Positions 22,216-35,600 of a stretch of DNA of 64,000 nucleotides are shown piece after piece. The notes under the pieces are model-generated. The model made no database searches. It saw only the letters and a list, made by a program, of their open reading frames with translations, and was not told the DNA's origin. Position 1 is the first letter of the stretch. Each line of letters starts with the position of its first letter. This stretch comes from Lamellibrachia columna (lineage: Eukaryota; Annelida; Polychaeta; Sabellida; Siboglinidae), in NCBI GenBank assembly GCA_963662155.1, contig OY759266.1, positions 55,631,510-55,695,509 of the forward strand, read 5' to 3'. A program made the translations under genes and the position numbers.

Positions 22216-23425
22216 CTCGCAGTTCTGAAATGTGACCAAGGACACTATAAATGACCAGATTTGTCCGCCAGAAGGCATACAACTCGCTATTGTTCAGCGC
22301 AACTGACCACCTGAAGGTAAAAATAGTTTCAACTCATTCGAAAAGTGGCAGTACATTACGGTACCATCAATATATTCTTACCCACCAATAAAATTTGCCA
22401 TACCACAAAAACCTGAATGATTACCAAATGTTAATCAAGTCATTGGTCCAACCTCATTCCAAATGTTCCTTTACCAAATAACAACGTATTGTACGAGTGA
22501 TCTCCTTTCTGTATTGTGTTTATGAACTTTGTTTTCATTGGCTTCTGTAATATCCCATATTATAAGTGCATTGCCATTTAAGGGAATTTGTAAAGCTGCA
22601 AATGCGAGCAAGGTGAAATTGAAAGCAAAATGACTTTCTAAAGAGCGTGGAAGCATCCAGTTAGTATTTGTTTTTTGCAATAGGAATATCAATACACAAT
22701 ACAGTGTACACCCAAAATATCTGGTCTTGAACATTCAAAACAACAAATAACGCATCACAGATTTGTATTAGTTCTATACAATGACCTATACAATACAAAA
22801 TATGTCTGCATGCCAAATGCCCAAGGAATACTAAATAAATTAAAACCCCTTATTTACATTGTCACTTTTGTGTGCGCATGCGTGCACTTTCAGCTTAGCT
22901 ACCAATCTACTGCGAATGATTGTAGCTTTTTGTGCACATTCGAATACCCGACTACCTCAGAAATTAGCTGCCAATGGTGTCAATTTAAGACTCATGATTC
23001 AACATCATATACACTGATAATTGGCTGCACCACAAACTGCTAAATGTGATCATTTTACCAAAAGAATCTTTAAAATATCGATTCAAATAGACAAATAAAT
23101 GTTCACAAAATACCAAGCTCATCAAAATTATGTTTGTAATCAATGTGTCTCAATAGCCCTTGTGTCTGTAATAAAGATGCAAGTAAAAGATGCATAGACA
23201 GTTAATGTACATATGGTCTGAATATGGTCTGTTTACATGTTTTAATCTTTGCCAGAATCCCTACATTTTCAGTGTATGGCAATGTATCAGCTATGATTAG
23301 TAATTAATGATTATATTGATTTTTTACCATGATCATGAAGAATTTGGGGGAAATGCCAAAAATCATTGACTTCAAAAAGTAGAATTACCATTTTTGTTTT
23401 TGTAGTTTCCAATTATTATTCAAAA
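22216..23425. other. Intergenic/3' flank of ATAD5, no gene seen
   Basis: AT-rich sequence without a recognisable gene. The frames at plus 22,810-23,043 and minus 22,471-22,734 show no domain. Confidence 0.5.
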
Positions 23426-23431
23426 TTTATT
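23426..23431 (-). terminator. Candidate polyadenylation signal for ATAD5
   Basis: Plus-strand TTTATT gives AATAAA on the minus strand, about 260 nt downstream of the ATAD5 stop at 23,688. It is the first canonical hexamer I noticed; usage is not proven. Confidence 0.45.
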
Positions 23432-23687
23432 ACACATCTTTCGAGAGGCTTTCATTTGGTCTTTTCTGCTAGGATTTAGTTTTAATTAATTCAACAAATA
23501 TGCCTTTAAGTACAATTGATCCAACACTGAGCATTTCACACTTTACTTCCAATGGTAGTCATTTTCATGCTGGACACACAAAGTGAGGTGATTTGTACAA
23601 CAAACATTGCAGACAGTGCATAAAACAAACAAGTTTCTTAAAATATTTCTGTTGTCAGATGAGCAGAGTCATAGCAGACTGAATCTG

Positions 23688-26600
23688 TCATGGGAAACTT
23701 GAACAAAGCACGCTGACTGATGTCGACTTGAGGCCCATCTGATGCTGGTCTAAGTAGTGCAGGAACCTGAAGAGAAACAATAGGCAACATGTTTCAAGAG
23801 GTTAAAGTATGTACGTGCCTACTGCTTGTTCAGCTTTAAGTATCCCTCCTCAATTGATTTAGCCAATCGCAAATTTGGTTGGTTTAATAAAAATACATAC
23901 TTTTGTTAAAATCGTCAAAAGAACTGACTTTGATCATTAGATTGGGTAATTTGCAAAAGTGTAACTACACTTATGTTATAGTGTATTGAGCCAACAAGAC
24001 AATTTTGTAATTTCTTGCATAATTTTTATCGGATCCCGTCCAAAATAATTTAAGTTTGTTCGATGATTTTACAGAAACTAAATAAAAACCTGAATGGTCC
24101 ACATACTTCACGGTTTGCACAAACCCAGAAGTTAAGAAAGACTTTTCTAGACACCTTCTCTTGGCATGTGTTGCTTCTCGGTACTGTTCCACCTTGCAGA
24201 TCGTCCTCACATACGGCATGTAGTCCATGGACACTGCCCGAAGTTGCCCTTGAACGCTAACTGGCAGGTATCTGGTGACATTCTCCGCAGCTTTCTGTAC
24301 ACTGTGGCATTGCCTGTAAAACACAGAACAGTGGTAAAGAAACACAAGAGACAAGATAATCCTCATTAACGAAATGCCCCTCCATGATATTGCATTCATG
24401 TTAGCCAGGAAACAGGCAAATAATGCCAGGAAATTTTTTTGGGGCAAAATTGTTAATACCTGTAACTAAGGACTATGCAAGAGGGCTCCTCAAGTTTCTT
24501 TGCCTAATCTGGTGTCTCAAAGGTCCGCTGGCTTTAACTATTGGCTCCAATACGCTGGTGATGACCAAAACAATCATTTACAGACATTCTGTATGATTGA
24601 AATTCTAGGATGTTTTAATTTAAAACAAATGCAGTCTAAATTCATTTAGTGCATTAATTCTTTCTAAACTCCGCTGAGAACAAGGATTAAGAAAGAACAT
24701 TTATAAGAGTAATAATTCTTAATAAACATTTAAGATTTTTTCAAACAAGTAAAAAGACTGGAAAACCTAAACATCCTACGCTGTGCCTTACCTGACTTCT
24801 TCATCTGTTTCCCGTCGTATCCGGGGATCACAATGCTGCTCTGTAACAGGGACTCGCAGACTTTCATTCATCAGATGTTTGTCTAAATCTTCCAGAGAGT
24901 CGACATCTGCAAGTATTCCTGTCAATGTCTCTTTACTCCGCTTGAAACTGTACATTTCCACTGTGGAACCCATGTCCTCCACACAACAATCTGTCCACCA
25001 ATTTTGCGTCACCTCAGCGTCAGTAGCACCAATGTCATCTGACAAGCCAGGAAGCGTCCGACACCGGTGCTGGGGCCACCTGGTGTCATCACTGTGAGTT
25101 ATTCTGGCAGACGAGACCCAAAAACTGGAGTCAAGAAAGGAGAGATCGTCGTGCAGCTGCGACATGCAGCTGAGCGACTGTTGAAGTAGCTCTCTGGCAT
25201 GTTTACACATTTGGTTTCCACGGCAACCATGTGATGGTGGTGCCACCTGCTGGCACTCGTCTTCTGCAGTATGTTTTACAGTCAGCGACATAAATCTACC
25301 ACTTTCACAGCCATCCTCATTGTCGGACTTCTCACTGTCGTAAAGCTTGTCAACGTTGGGTGAACTCTTTGTGACGTCTGCCCTTGGAAGGGGTTTTTGC
25401 TCTTGTTCAAATTTGCCCGGAATAGTTGCAAGTGACAGGGGTGCAGGTGAGGGTAACAGCCGTGGGAGGTTCATGTAGAGAAGGCTGATGCCCTGCTGGT
25501 GATATTGCCTCACCAAGTGAACCCCCTGGCACCATGACGAACCTGCTGATAGCATCTGTAACAATAACTATACAACTACAACACATTCATAAATGCCACA
25601 AACAATCAGTGTTCACTTCAAAGGGATGCTTACATAATAGTAAAAGTTCTTTTCAAATTCAAAGGATTGCCTTATTGCAGGTTTTGATTGTGCTGCTTGA
25701 TAGCACCTAAGTAGAAACCTACGCGATACCAAAAAGGATCCGTGTCACTGCAAGATTCTTAAATACAACATTCAATTAATGTTTACTTCAAAGTAATTCT
25801 TATGTGTACAGTTTATACAAATATAATAACAAAAACAATTGCTTTTTGTGTTTATCTTTCAAATATAAAATATTTCAATATATCTGTAAACATACTGAAG
25901 TTGTGTTTAAATTGAATTGGTAATTATTCCTAGTCTGCAAATATGATCACTATGTAATTAACCCACTTTCAATCATGTGACAACATATAAGAACTGCAAA
26001 CCAACAGTTTTTGTAGCAAAACATTTCATCAACAACTCTCTTCGTAAGTATCAAAACAACTATCAATATTTAGCCCAGTAAATGAAGGTGTCCAAAGACA
26101 ATCTGTGCAATACGAGACACTGACCTGAAGAATAGAACCTTGCAACAGGTTGCCATGACAACAAACTAATGGCCCAAGAATGCTGTCAAAGCAACGACCG
26201 TGTGTAGGCGGCGCTGAACGTGCCGAAATTGTTGTGCATTCACTCCCCTTACTAGGGGTCAGCAGTGTCTTAATAGCCTGTGATGTTTTGTCTACTTTTG
26301 CATCAGTGTTCGGGACAATGGCCGAGGAAGGACTATCCACCGACAATGAACTGCCTTTGTCGTTGATCACATTTCTTGGTGTTGTGTCGATAACTGCAAC
26401 TTCCGAGTCATTATCATTGCAGTTTTGTTTTACATGACTAACAACGTCCTTCTCTGATTGCGTCCCTCCGAAGTTTTCCTCCGACTGCTTTAAAGATTTA
26501 CAGTGTTTCCTTTCAAACACGACATCTTTTGGTGTAGGATGTGCGCAGCCGCCAGAGTTGAGCCAAAACTGCAGCGTCAGCAGACACCACCTGATGTCAC

Positions 26601-26694
26601 CATGGAGATAGTCGACCAATGAGAGCAAGTCGCTGAAGTCTGTGTGGATGTTCTCGATGAGGCAGATCGTCTGAAGGTGACTTGTGGTATTCAT
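23688..26694 (-). CDS. ATAD5: ATAD5 exons 14-17: RFC-like collar and C-terminal region
   Basis: Exon 14 starts MNTTSHLQTICLIENIHTDF and continues with LHGDIRWCLLTLQFWLNSGG, the lid/collar part following the ATPase core, then a variable Ser/Thr-rich segment. Exon 15 contains LQQSLSCMSQLHDDLSFLDS, the conserved helix of the C-terminal half. Exon 16 carries MDYMPYVRTICKVEQYRE and ends in lysine-arginine; exon 17 supplies FLHYLDQHQMGLKSTSVSVL and a TGA stop at 23,688. These match the order of conserved blocks in vertebrate ATAD5. Confidence 0.92.
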
Positions 26695-29600
26695 CTGCCA
26701 GTGCAAAGATTGTCATTTTAATGTCTAAATGAAACTTCGCCTTTTGGAGGGTTACCTCATAACAGCAATATGTCAATACAAAATTTACTTACCATGTTAG
26801 CACAATGGAAGTAGTAGGTCATGTTAAATATTAATTACGACCTTCTGTAGCTGCACAACCAATTACCTACAATGTAATGTAGCTATTTAAAAAGTAAAAA
26901 ATACATTATTAGTTATGTACATTACCTATATATACATGACCAAATGCCAATCTAACGTACGAGTTTAAATCAATAATAACCTATCTATTTTCAAGAACAG
27001 GCAATATATAAAGTCAGCCACCATATATAATGAACAGTGACGTCTAATATCTACCACACAGGCCATAAACACGCACCAGAGAAGGAACTTTCAATGTCAA
27101 CTTTTCAGCCTGAGCACCAAATCTCTCCATAAACTGCTCGGTGCATGACGTTAGGATGATTGGCCGTTTTGTTGTCTCAATAAACGTCTGAATCGCACCC
27201 CAGAATCCTTTGTCTTCCTCAAAGACAATGTCGACCTGAAACAGGGCAGTTTCCACTAAATAAGTGGATCACGGACATTGCACAAGGTGCACACTGCACA
27301 GGCACTGCACAAGGTGCACATTGCACATGATGGTTCTCTTCCTCCACAGGAAAGAGATCTACAGAGAAATGTAAAATGGTATGTGGACATTTCTGAGGGA
27401 AACTTTGTTGAAAGAGACTAAAAAGAGTCTTGTTGAGAAAGAGTAGAACAACTACTGGGTCTGTTCAGTTTAAATAATAAAAATTTACTGCTAATTTTAT
27501 CACATTTTAAATCTCAATCTTTTTTATTTTATTCATGCCGAATATTTTTTATAAAAAACTTTAGTCAGAATATAATTACCTGTAACTTTTTAAAGGAAGC
27601 CATCTATCCTACCACCATAGGAAACATCCTAATTTTTCTACTACACTTCCTTATAATAAAATAATTAAAATCGGATACCTCTTCAAATAGTATGACAGAC
27701 GTGCTGGAGAGGTCAAGAGCTTGTTTGCTGCAGCCTGGCGCCCCACTTGATGGCTTCTCCTCCTTCGTCGATTCCCTTTCTTTCTTTCCTTTTTTCTCCA
27801 CGTGTTTCAAGCCTGAAATATCGAGATGGGAAAATGCTGGAATATCAACAGAATACAGTTACAATGTATCATGTTAAAATTAAATTATTTGTCAATTTTT
27901 TTTAAGAAACCAACAGTAAAATGCAGGAAATATTGTGATGCCAATCATGAAAAATATATACCTTCTTTTGCTGACTTTGCTGACTTCTCGGTTATGGCTC
28001 CTTTCTTGTTCGTTCTCTCATTCACTCTTTCTTTTGTTCCAACTGGTTTCTCCACAGACGTAATGATGACATCATCCGACAGGCATGATGGCTTCGATGA
28101 CTTTGCAGCTTTCGCAAAGAGATTTGTAAAAGCGGTTGGCAGCTTCTTGTCCTTCTTTGCAGCTGCAAGACAAGAAACAATCTCAGTTAGGAACGTTTTT
28201 CTAATGTCATTGAAACCAAGGTCATGATCACCAGATGGACGTCAGCCAATACTGTGTTTCACTGCATTCGTATTATAACTATCACAACATTTTTCAGAAG
28301 TTCATTCATATATTTATTCAAATGAAACTGCTCATTATTCATACAGCGTGAATGATCTCCGAATGGACACTGAATAATCACAACTGTATCTACACAACAG
28401 TTTGTTAATTAAAAAATAAAACCACACAATGAAAGAAATTACTTTTCACTGTGTCAGTAGTACAAGCACTTACCAGAAGAGGGCACTGGAAGCATCTTGG
28501 ACATGACGGACATCAAATCTGGGAGGTTTTTCTTTGACACTTGGTGTGATTGAGTGGCCTCCTGTAGCTTTGACAACACTTGCTTGCCGCTTCGCTGCGA
28601 TGACGCATTCACCTCGAATACCTGCAAGTATGCATCAATGTCACATGGACATCCTTATACGGCATTCACCTCAAACACTGCAATAACACATCCATGTCAT
28701 ATGGACACACCTTGAAAAACAACCAAGGCCACACATACATTCTAACACAGTATTCAGTTCAAACACTTGTAGAAACACATCCATGTACACAGACATCCTT
28801 ACACAACACTCACCTCACATCCAACATTTCCATAAACACATTCATGTACACAGACATCCTTACACAACACTCACCTCCAACACTTGCATAAACACATCCA
28901 TGTAGTCGCGCCTCGTTATAACGCGGTAGTCGGGGTCCACGACTCCGGACCGCGTTGTAAGCGAGGCGCGTTAGGTGTTCTCATATCTGCCACCAGGGAG
29001 CTACTAAACAACAGCGACCGCCGCACCAAGTTCATGAACCCTGTCGAAGCCCCGTGTGCTTACAGCATTGTCTTATACGGCAATATGCAGTTTATGGAAC
29101 TTATTAAACGAGTATACTAGCATCAACGTGTATTATTTTTAAATGTCACACCCTCTTGACTCTTGAACTGAATAAAACACATGTACGTATACCGTTATGG
29201 ACTAGATCTACTACGATGATGATGTACTGGACCGCCAGGCCCACGAATCGAAAATAATAACCTGGACCTGAGCGGCCGAAAACGTATATGATTTGACAAA
29301 CGTAGTATGCAAGCTGATAAAACACAGAAAAAGACAATAGGTCGAATTAATAATTGTTTCACTTCGTCTTTCAACCGATCTCGACCGAAGCATAAATTTA
29401 TTACGCACCACTTAACATCGATTCATCATTTCATATGCGGATGACGAATTCGTATTTTCGCCACCGGTAGTGCCTTGGGTTAGGAATTTGGCGTGTTGGT
29501 TTCGCGTCGCGAAAACGATTAAATTTACGATGTAATGGAAGCATGTAATTTCACCCAAGTGTTATGTTGGTACCGCATATTAAATGCATTTAAAACGGTT

Positions 29601-32600
29601 GATCTGATTCTTATGCGAGGCATATTTGTGAATCTCGATTGCAATATACAAACCGTCGAAGAGAAGCCAGCGACAGCGATTGATGTCGGCGGCAGCGCAA
29701 ACCAAACAACGTTGATACTCGTTCATTGACATCGTTCACCTAATGTTTCTTGAGAATTGTCAAACCAATTCTAAGTAGGTTTAAGCGGGCCCATTTGACA
29801 TTTTCCCCTAGCGGCAGAAATTCGGGGTCCCCGACCGACCGCGTTATATCCGAATCCGCGTAATAACGGGGCGCGTTATAACGAGGTGCGACTGTATACA
29901 GACATCCTTACACAACACTCACCTCCAACACTTGCATAAACAAATCCATGTACACAGACATCCTTACACAACTCACCTCCAACACTTGCATAAACACATC
30001 CATGTACACAGACATCCTTACACAACACTTACCTCCAACACTTGCATAAACACATCCATGTACACAGACATCCTTACACAACACTCACCTCCAACACTTG
30101 CATAAACACATCCATGTACACAGACATCCTTACACAACATTCACCTCCAACACTTGCATAAACACATCCACGCCACAGACAACAATGTAGCCAATATATA
30201 TTCACAAAAACAGCACACTCTGTCCATGGTCGCTATTTTGAAATAAAGCCTTTACTGTTACCTCAGAACAGGCAAAATTTTTGTATGGCAACAGCAAAAC
30301 TAGATTAAATTTAAGCACAGAATGTGGCACATGAAAAATTTCTCAGAAATTCCATATACCTACAAATATTTTAATAAATATTCACCTTGTATCCTAGCTC
30401 ATGGGCCAAAGCATAGACAATTGAAGTTTTGCCAATTCCATGAGGCCCCGTAATGAGCATTGTGTTGCATAAATGGTCCCCATCGCTCTCACTGTTATGG
30501 TCGCCATGGCGAGAGTCGCCCATGTCAAAATCATCCTCGTCCGACCACCAATCAGAATCGTCCTTCCCTGCAGCTAACCAATCAGAGACAAATGTGGACA
30601 TTTACTCCGGATGTATTGCAAATGATAGCACAATAAGAAACAATTTCCCCCAAACAATTTGACTGCACATTTGTATTGGAATTATAATGGATAAAACACA
30701 GGAGATGAAAGTGAAAGTTAGAATTAATTCATCGACTAATTGAAAGATGTTCACTTCTACAGAAGGATTCTATAAAGTATTCTATAAAAAATTATCAGAA
30801 ATGCAAATATTTGTTAGCTAAACTACAGGTCATGTCATAAGCTTCAGGCCTTGGGGGTCTATTACATTGCAATGTAATATATTACTATTATTTAGTTTCC
30901 TTTCTATTACTATTACATGCTGAAGGCAATGTAATATATTACTATTACATTTCACGCTATTACTGTTACAATTACATTTTCCATTGGAACGATTTCCTTT
31001 CGATTATACATTTTACATACTTAATCCCTTACATAGATTCAAATTAACTGATGGGTGTATAATTAATTAAATTACAACTAACTCATCAATTTCCCAATTA
31101 AATTAACCTCACACAATTCCAGTCGGATAAAGAAGTTTCATATATTCATTGGAATGAAACAGAAAAGCAATGTCACTGTCATATAACACAGTCTGATCAT
31201 CCCATAGTTGACCCATACTGCTCGGCTGCTGCTTGGTGGACAGTTAATTATTGGCTCAGGATAGGATTTCACACTTTTGGTCAAAAGTGTGCAAGCTCCT
31301 ACCAACTGAAAAAAACTCAGAAAAGTTGGTATAAGCCCATGGATTTTGTTCAGCTAGGGTTGGGAGATGGCAATGACTGATTGATTGATTGAGATGTTAA
31401 AGACAGTCTGATTAGTGCTGGAAGTCTGGAACCCTTATCCTGCTTCAGTGGATGAATGAATAGGCTTGTGTGAAAAGGATAGATGGCTGGTGGACCTGGC
31501 TTCAAATGACCAATTAGCCAAGCAGCAATCATCTCCTGCTAATAGTGCTAAATTTCATTGACTGTTATGATTCAGATACCATTTTATCACCACTGTTGGA
31601 AAATAAATAAAACTGTGAATGAATGAACATGATGCTTGTCCAAGTCCCATTATATCAAAATACAGAATTTTTTGGTGTGATTATTTTCAATGAAATTGAA
31701 TTTTGGTGTGATTGAAATGTTCAATTGTAATAGCAAAGTAATAGCTCAATTACTGTTACTTCGCTTCCTATTACTATTACATTGCGTTCTGTTCCATCTA
31801 TTACTATTATTTGAACAATTGTAATCGTTACTATTACATATTACTATTACCCCAGGCCTGCTAAGCTTATCAAGGAACACAACATGTGAACAGAAAAAAT
31901 CATAAGCCATATCAGGAAGACAGCTTCTATCTATAAACCAAAAGATGATCTACTAACCCACTAAAGCAACCTGCTGTATTTAAAATGTAATAACTGTATT
32001 TAAAATGTAATAAAGTATTGGAATGTACATTTTCAAACTTTCAGTGACTACTACCAGGTAACAATGCAACAATATATGTTTTTAAGAAAATCTCAAGTTA
32101 CATGCTTGTAACTCCCAATTGTAAAGTTTATTTTAAATGTTTTTATAGGTGGCACAAATGGAATGTCAATAATCTGCCCGACTTTGATGATCATCACCTA
32201 AAATGTATACATTTCACAGTTCACCCACACATAAATGATGCAGAAATTTGTTTTATCCATTCGTCATTGATAAATTTATAATTTAATATTCACAAAACAA
32301 CAGTATATTTTTGGTTATTAAGAAACATACGTTTTGTTTCCCTGTCCTTTTTCTGCTGTTTCTTTCTCTCTCTCGCCTCCAGTCTGGCCTGTCGGTCGGT
32401 CACCGTCTTCCATTCCTTCAGCCAACCCTTCAGTTTCCCAACACAACCCGAGTTTCCCAACACACTCATCGAGTTGACGGGAGCATACTTGTCAGTCCAC
32501 AACATGCTACATTCAACTGTGTGAAAAACAATATCCATTTATTTATAACAAAATACAAAACATAAATACAAATCTCAAGTAGTTTCAAGAGGAACTTGTT

Positions 32601-35600
32601 AACTGAGGCTACTACAAACAGTTCTCTATTTGTTGACGGTTTCCTTCGCTGATATAGCATTGATTTTGTAGATTTACCAAAAAATTTAGGTGCACTAGTT
32701 GTTTTATAGTGGAGTGGACCACAATAAAATGTATTTATGTTGAAGATGACTAAAATAAAATAAGTGACAATGTCAAAAACAACTTTTGACAAAACAAAAA
32801 ACTGAATGCCAATCTTCAAGGTCATGCAATGCATCCTAAAAATGGCATTGCTGACATTTTTGGGATGAGTGTTTTTTTTCACCCTCTAGGTGGCACTAGT
32901 GGCATATGCAGAAGTACAAACCCAAGTCCCAATAGAGGAAATCTATTGCGACTGCAAGAAGATCCCAGAACAACAACCAACAGTAATACATTAAAAATTA
33001 TAAATAAATGTAATCACTACCTTTTCCTGTTTCTTTGGCTTTAGATTCTGACTCACTCTTCACTGCATCTGCATCTCCTCCAGATGGTTTTGAGTGACTC
33101 CTCTTCCTGCTTTCTCTCTTGTGCCGAGAACTCCCACCAGAAACTTTCTCTTGGGGATCATCTTTTGCTATGAGATCACCTTTGTCATCTCCTCTGTGGT
33201 CACGTGAACTTCTGCTTTTCTTATGCTTGTGGCCGGTGCTAGTCTCTCCAGAAACGTTCTCTAATTTCCGCTTGTTAGATCCCGCCTTGTTTTCTTGTCC
33301 GCTGCTGGACTCCACTTTCTTGCTGTCTGGTGTAAGACATGTATATCATCTAATTTGTTTATTTAATAAAATAAATAAACAAGGTTATCAGGTAAGATGT
33401 TTTGCATTTTTTTAATTACCGACCTTCGTCCACAGTAAACCAGGGAGTGATGAAGAATTACGTTTTAAACATGCAGATCTTATATGATATTTATCTTGTC
33501 TTCAAGGAAAAATGTAAGCAATTTCTATACACTTCACCCCCTAGCCAACATGTTCACTCAAACACAAATAAATTTCGCCAATTTTGTTTTGCACAATAAT
33601 AAACAATATTCACAGCACATACAACACCTATTGGTTAAGAATAAAACCATGGTTGCGGGTCGTAATAAAATCTAGTGCTAAAGTAATGCGTATGCATGAA
33701 TATAGTCTATTGCTTTCCTGTATCAATTACAAATAAATGCTACTGGAAACAGGTAAATACAATTACAAATACACAAAATCAGCATATCTAAATACAAATA
33801 CGTATTTCACTCCAACTGTGGTTTTTTTCTGTCTTTGTGCAACCCGCCCTCCAGAGATGTTTGTCAATTTTGTTTTTAAACATATTCACGCTTTCATTCA
33901 TACACTGTCTTCTGTAAGAATGAGTACTTCCTGATATCTAATCTACACTGATCCTTCACCAAGTTGAATGACAAAACTGGAGAATGGAAAAGAGCAAGGC
34001 AAATAGAGACACACCAGAGGAAGACATTTCTGCGGCCAGCCTCCTCTTCGTCAGGTGTCTGTACATCCTGACTGCTGGGTAGGAGGGGTTTTGGGTCATC
34101 ACCTCAGCCAACAGCCAGGACACGGTCTCACTGCTCAGTGGGGCACGACTCCTCTGATTCTGAAGGCACGGACATGTGTAATCATTAAAACAGCAACAGC
34201 ATCAGATACAGTTTTATAAGTGTTTGTTGTAATAAAAACACTACAAAAATAATTAAAGCTGTTATCACTATATTATAATATTACTGATGTTATTTTATAA
34301 TAAACCTATAACTAAATTAATTGAAATTATAATTGCCACCATTTAATATTATAGGCATGATGTTTCAAATAATTCCATCACCCGAGATACAATTGATAAT
34401 TCATTTTAGTTGGTTCTTATAATTAATCACTACACATGATCTTGTGATCACCAATTAAACTGCCTACCTTTTCCACTATCTGATAGAATTTTAGTTTAAA
34501 AATTCAGAAAATGATTTGTGACTGAGTAAATTAAACTATAAGGTCAACTCACCATTTCTAATCTGTTCTCTTCTCTTTTAGGGCCAATATTCCACGTCTC
34601 CAGGAAACTTCCCAATTCCCACGTCCCAGCTGTGCAGACCCCCGTTTCTTCCTGTTTCCGCAGAGGAATATTCAACGAAACATGTGGAAGATTCCACACG
34701 TCTACAATATCGGAAACAGTTTTCTGCTGTGTGCAGAGTACTATCTGCTGAACATGGCTGACTGTTGGCCACGGAGGACAATTTACGGTGTCAACTTCTG
34801 CAGTTTGAACGAGTCGTTTCTGCAGCTCCTGTGGAACTCCGCTTAACAGAAATTGCTTCTTTTCTGCGCTGACTTCTTTGCTGTTGTTGCTGTCGTTGCT
34901 GGCATCAGAGATAACCAGGAGAGAGTTGTCACCTGACTTTGGTGTGTGGTTACTTTGGAAGATCGTTGCAAGTTTTGCAGTCTCTGTAAACAAAATTAAT
35001 CTTTGTATGGATCAAAGTCTTGGTTAATCCAACCAACATGATCCAAGTTACTGGATTACTGTGTCTAGTTATTACACACTATGAAAAAGGAGGGTAACTG
35101 TCCAGAGGAGGGTAATTGCCATACCCTTCCAATTGTTTCATACATCTCCCAGTTAAGACCAGAAGTACCACTGCTTGGTGAAATTGTTGAGAAAATATTA
35201 GCAGTAAAATTGTTTATAAGTTGCATAAAAAAGCAAAACTTCAACAAAAAACAGTGAACAAAAGATAAAACGAACCATCGTATTATATCTAATGTGGCAT
35301 GCCAAAACCAGGCGCGTTTAGCATGGTTCTGTTTGGCGCAGGAGCCTAAAATGCGTGGTGTAACTTCGAATTGTCGAAAATGGGTTATTGACGGAATCAG
35401 TCAGAAAAATCATCAATCTTTCCATACATCCATTTATATATGCTGAAAGACTGTTCAAACTAATAATATTTAGCACTTTATTCAAGCCCCTGATTAGCAT
35501 CGCATCGCAGAAACAAACCCATGTTTACATGTTTTTGATTGACTCTCTTCATGCGCTTACAAACGGAAAACCCTACGTTATACATGGCTGTAAAGCTAAT

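Noticed and set aside
17255..22228. Very long open frames on both strands (up to 1,318 codons)
   Set aside because: Generated by the 42-bp unit, which is a multiple of three and lacks stops in several frames; both strands are open at once, so this is not coding evidence.
22810..23043. Cys-rich plus-strand frame (77 codons) as a small secreted peptide
   Set aside because: No clear signal-peptide plus disulfide pattern, no splice or promoter context, and it lies in the AT-rich 3' flank of ATAD5.
30845..31860. TATTACTATTACA tracts as an independent microsatellite
   Set aside because: They are the subterminal parts of the hAT-like MITE, present in inverted orientation at both ends.
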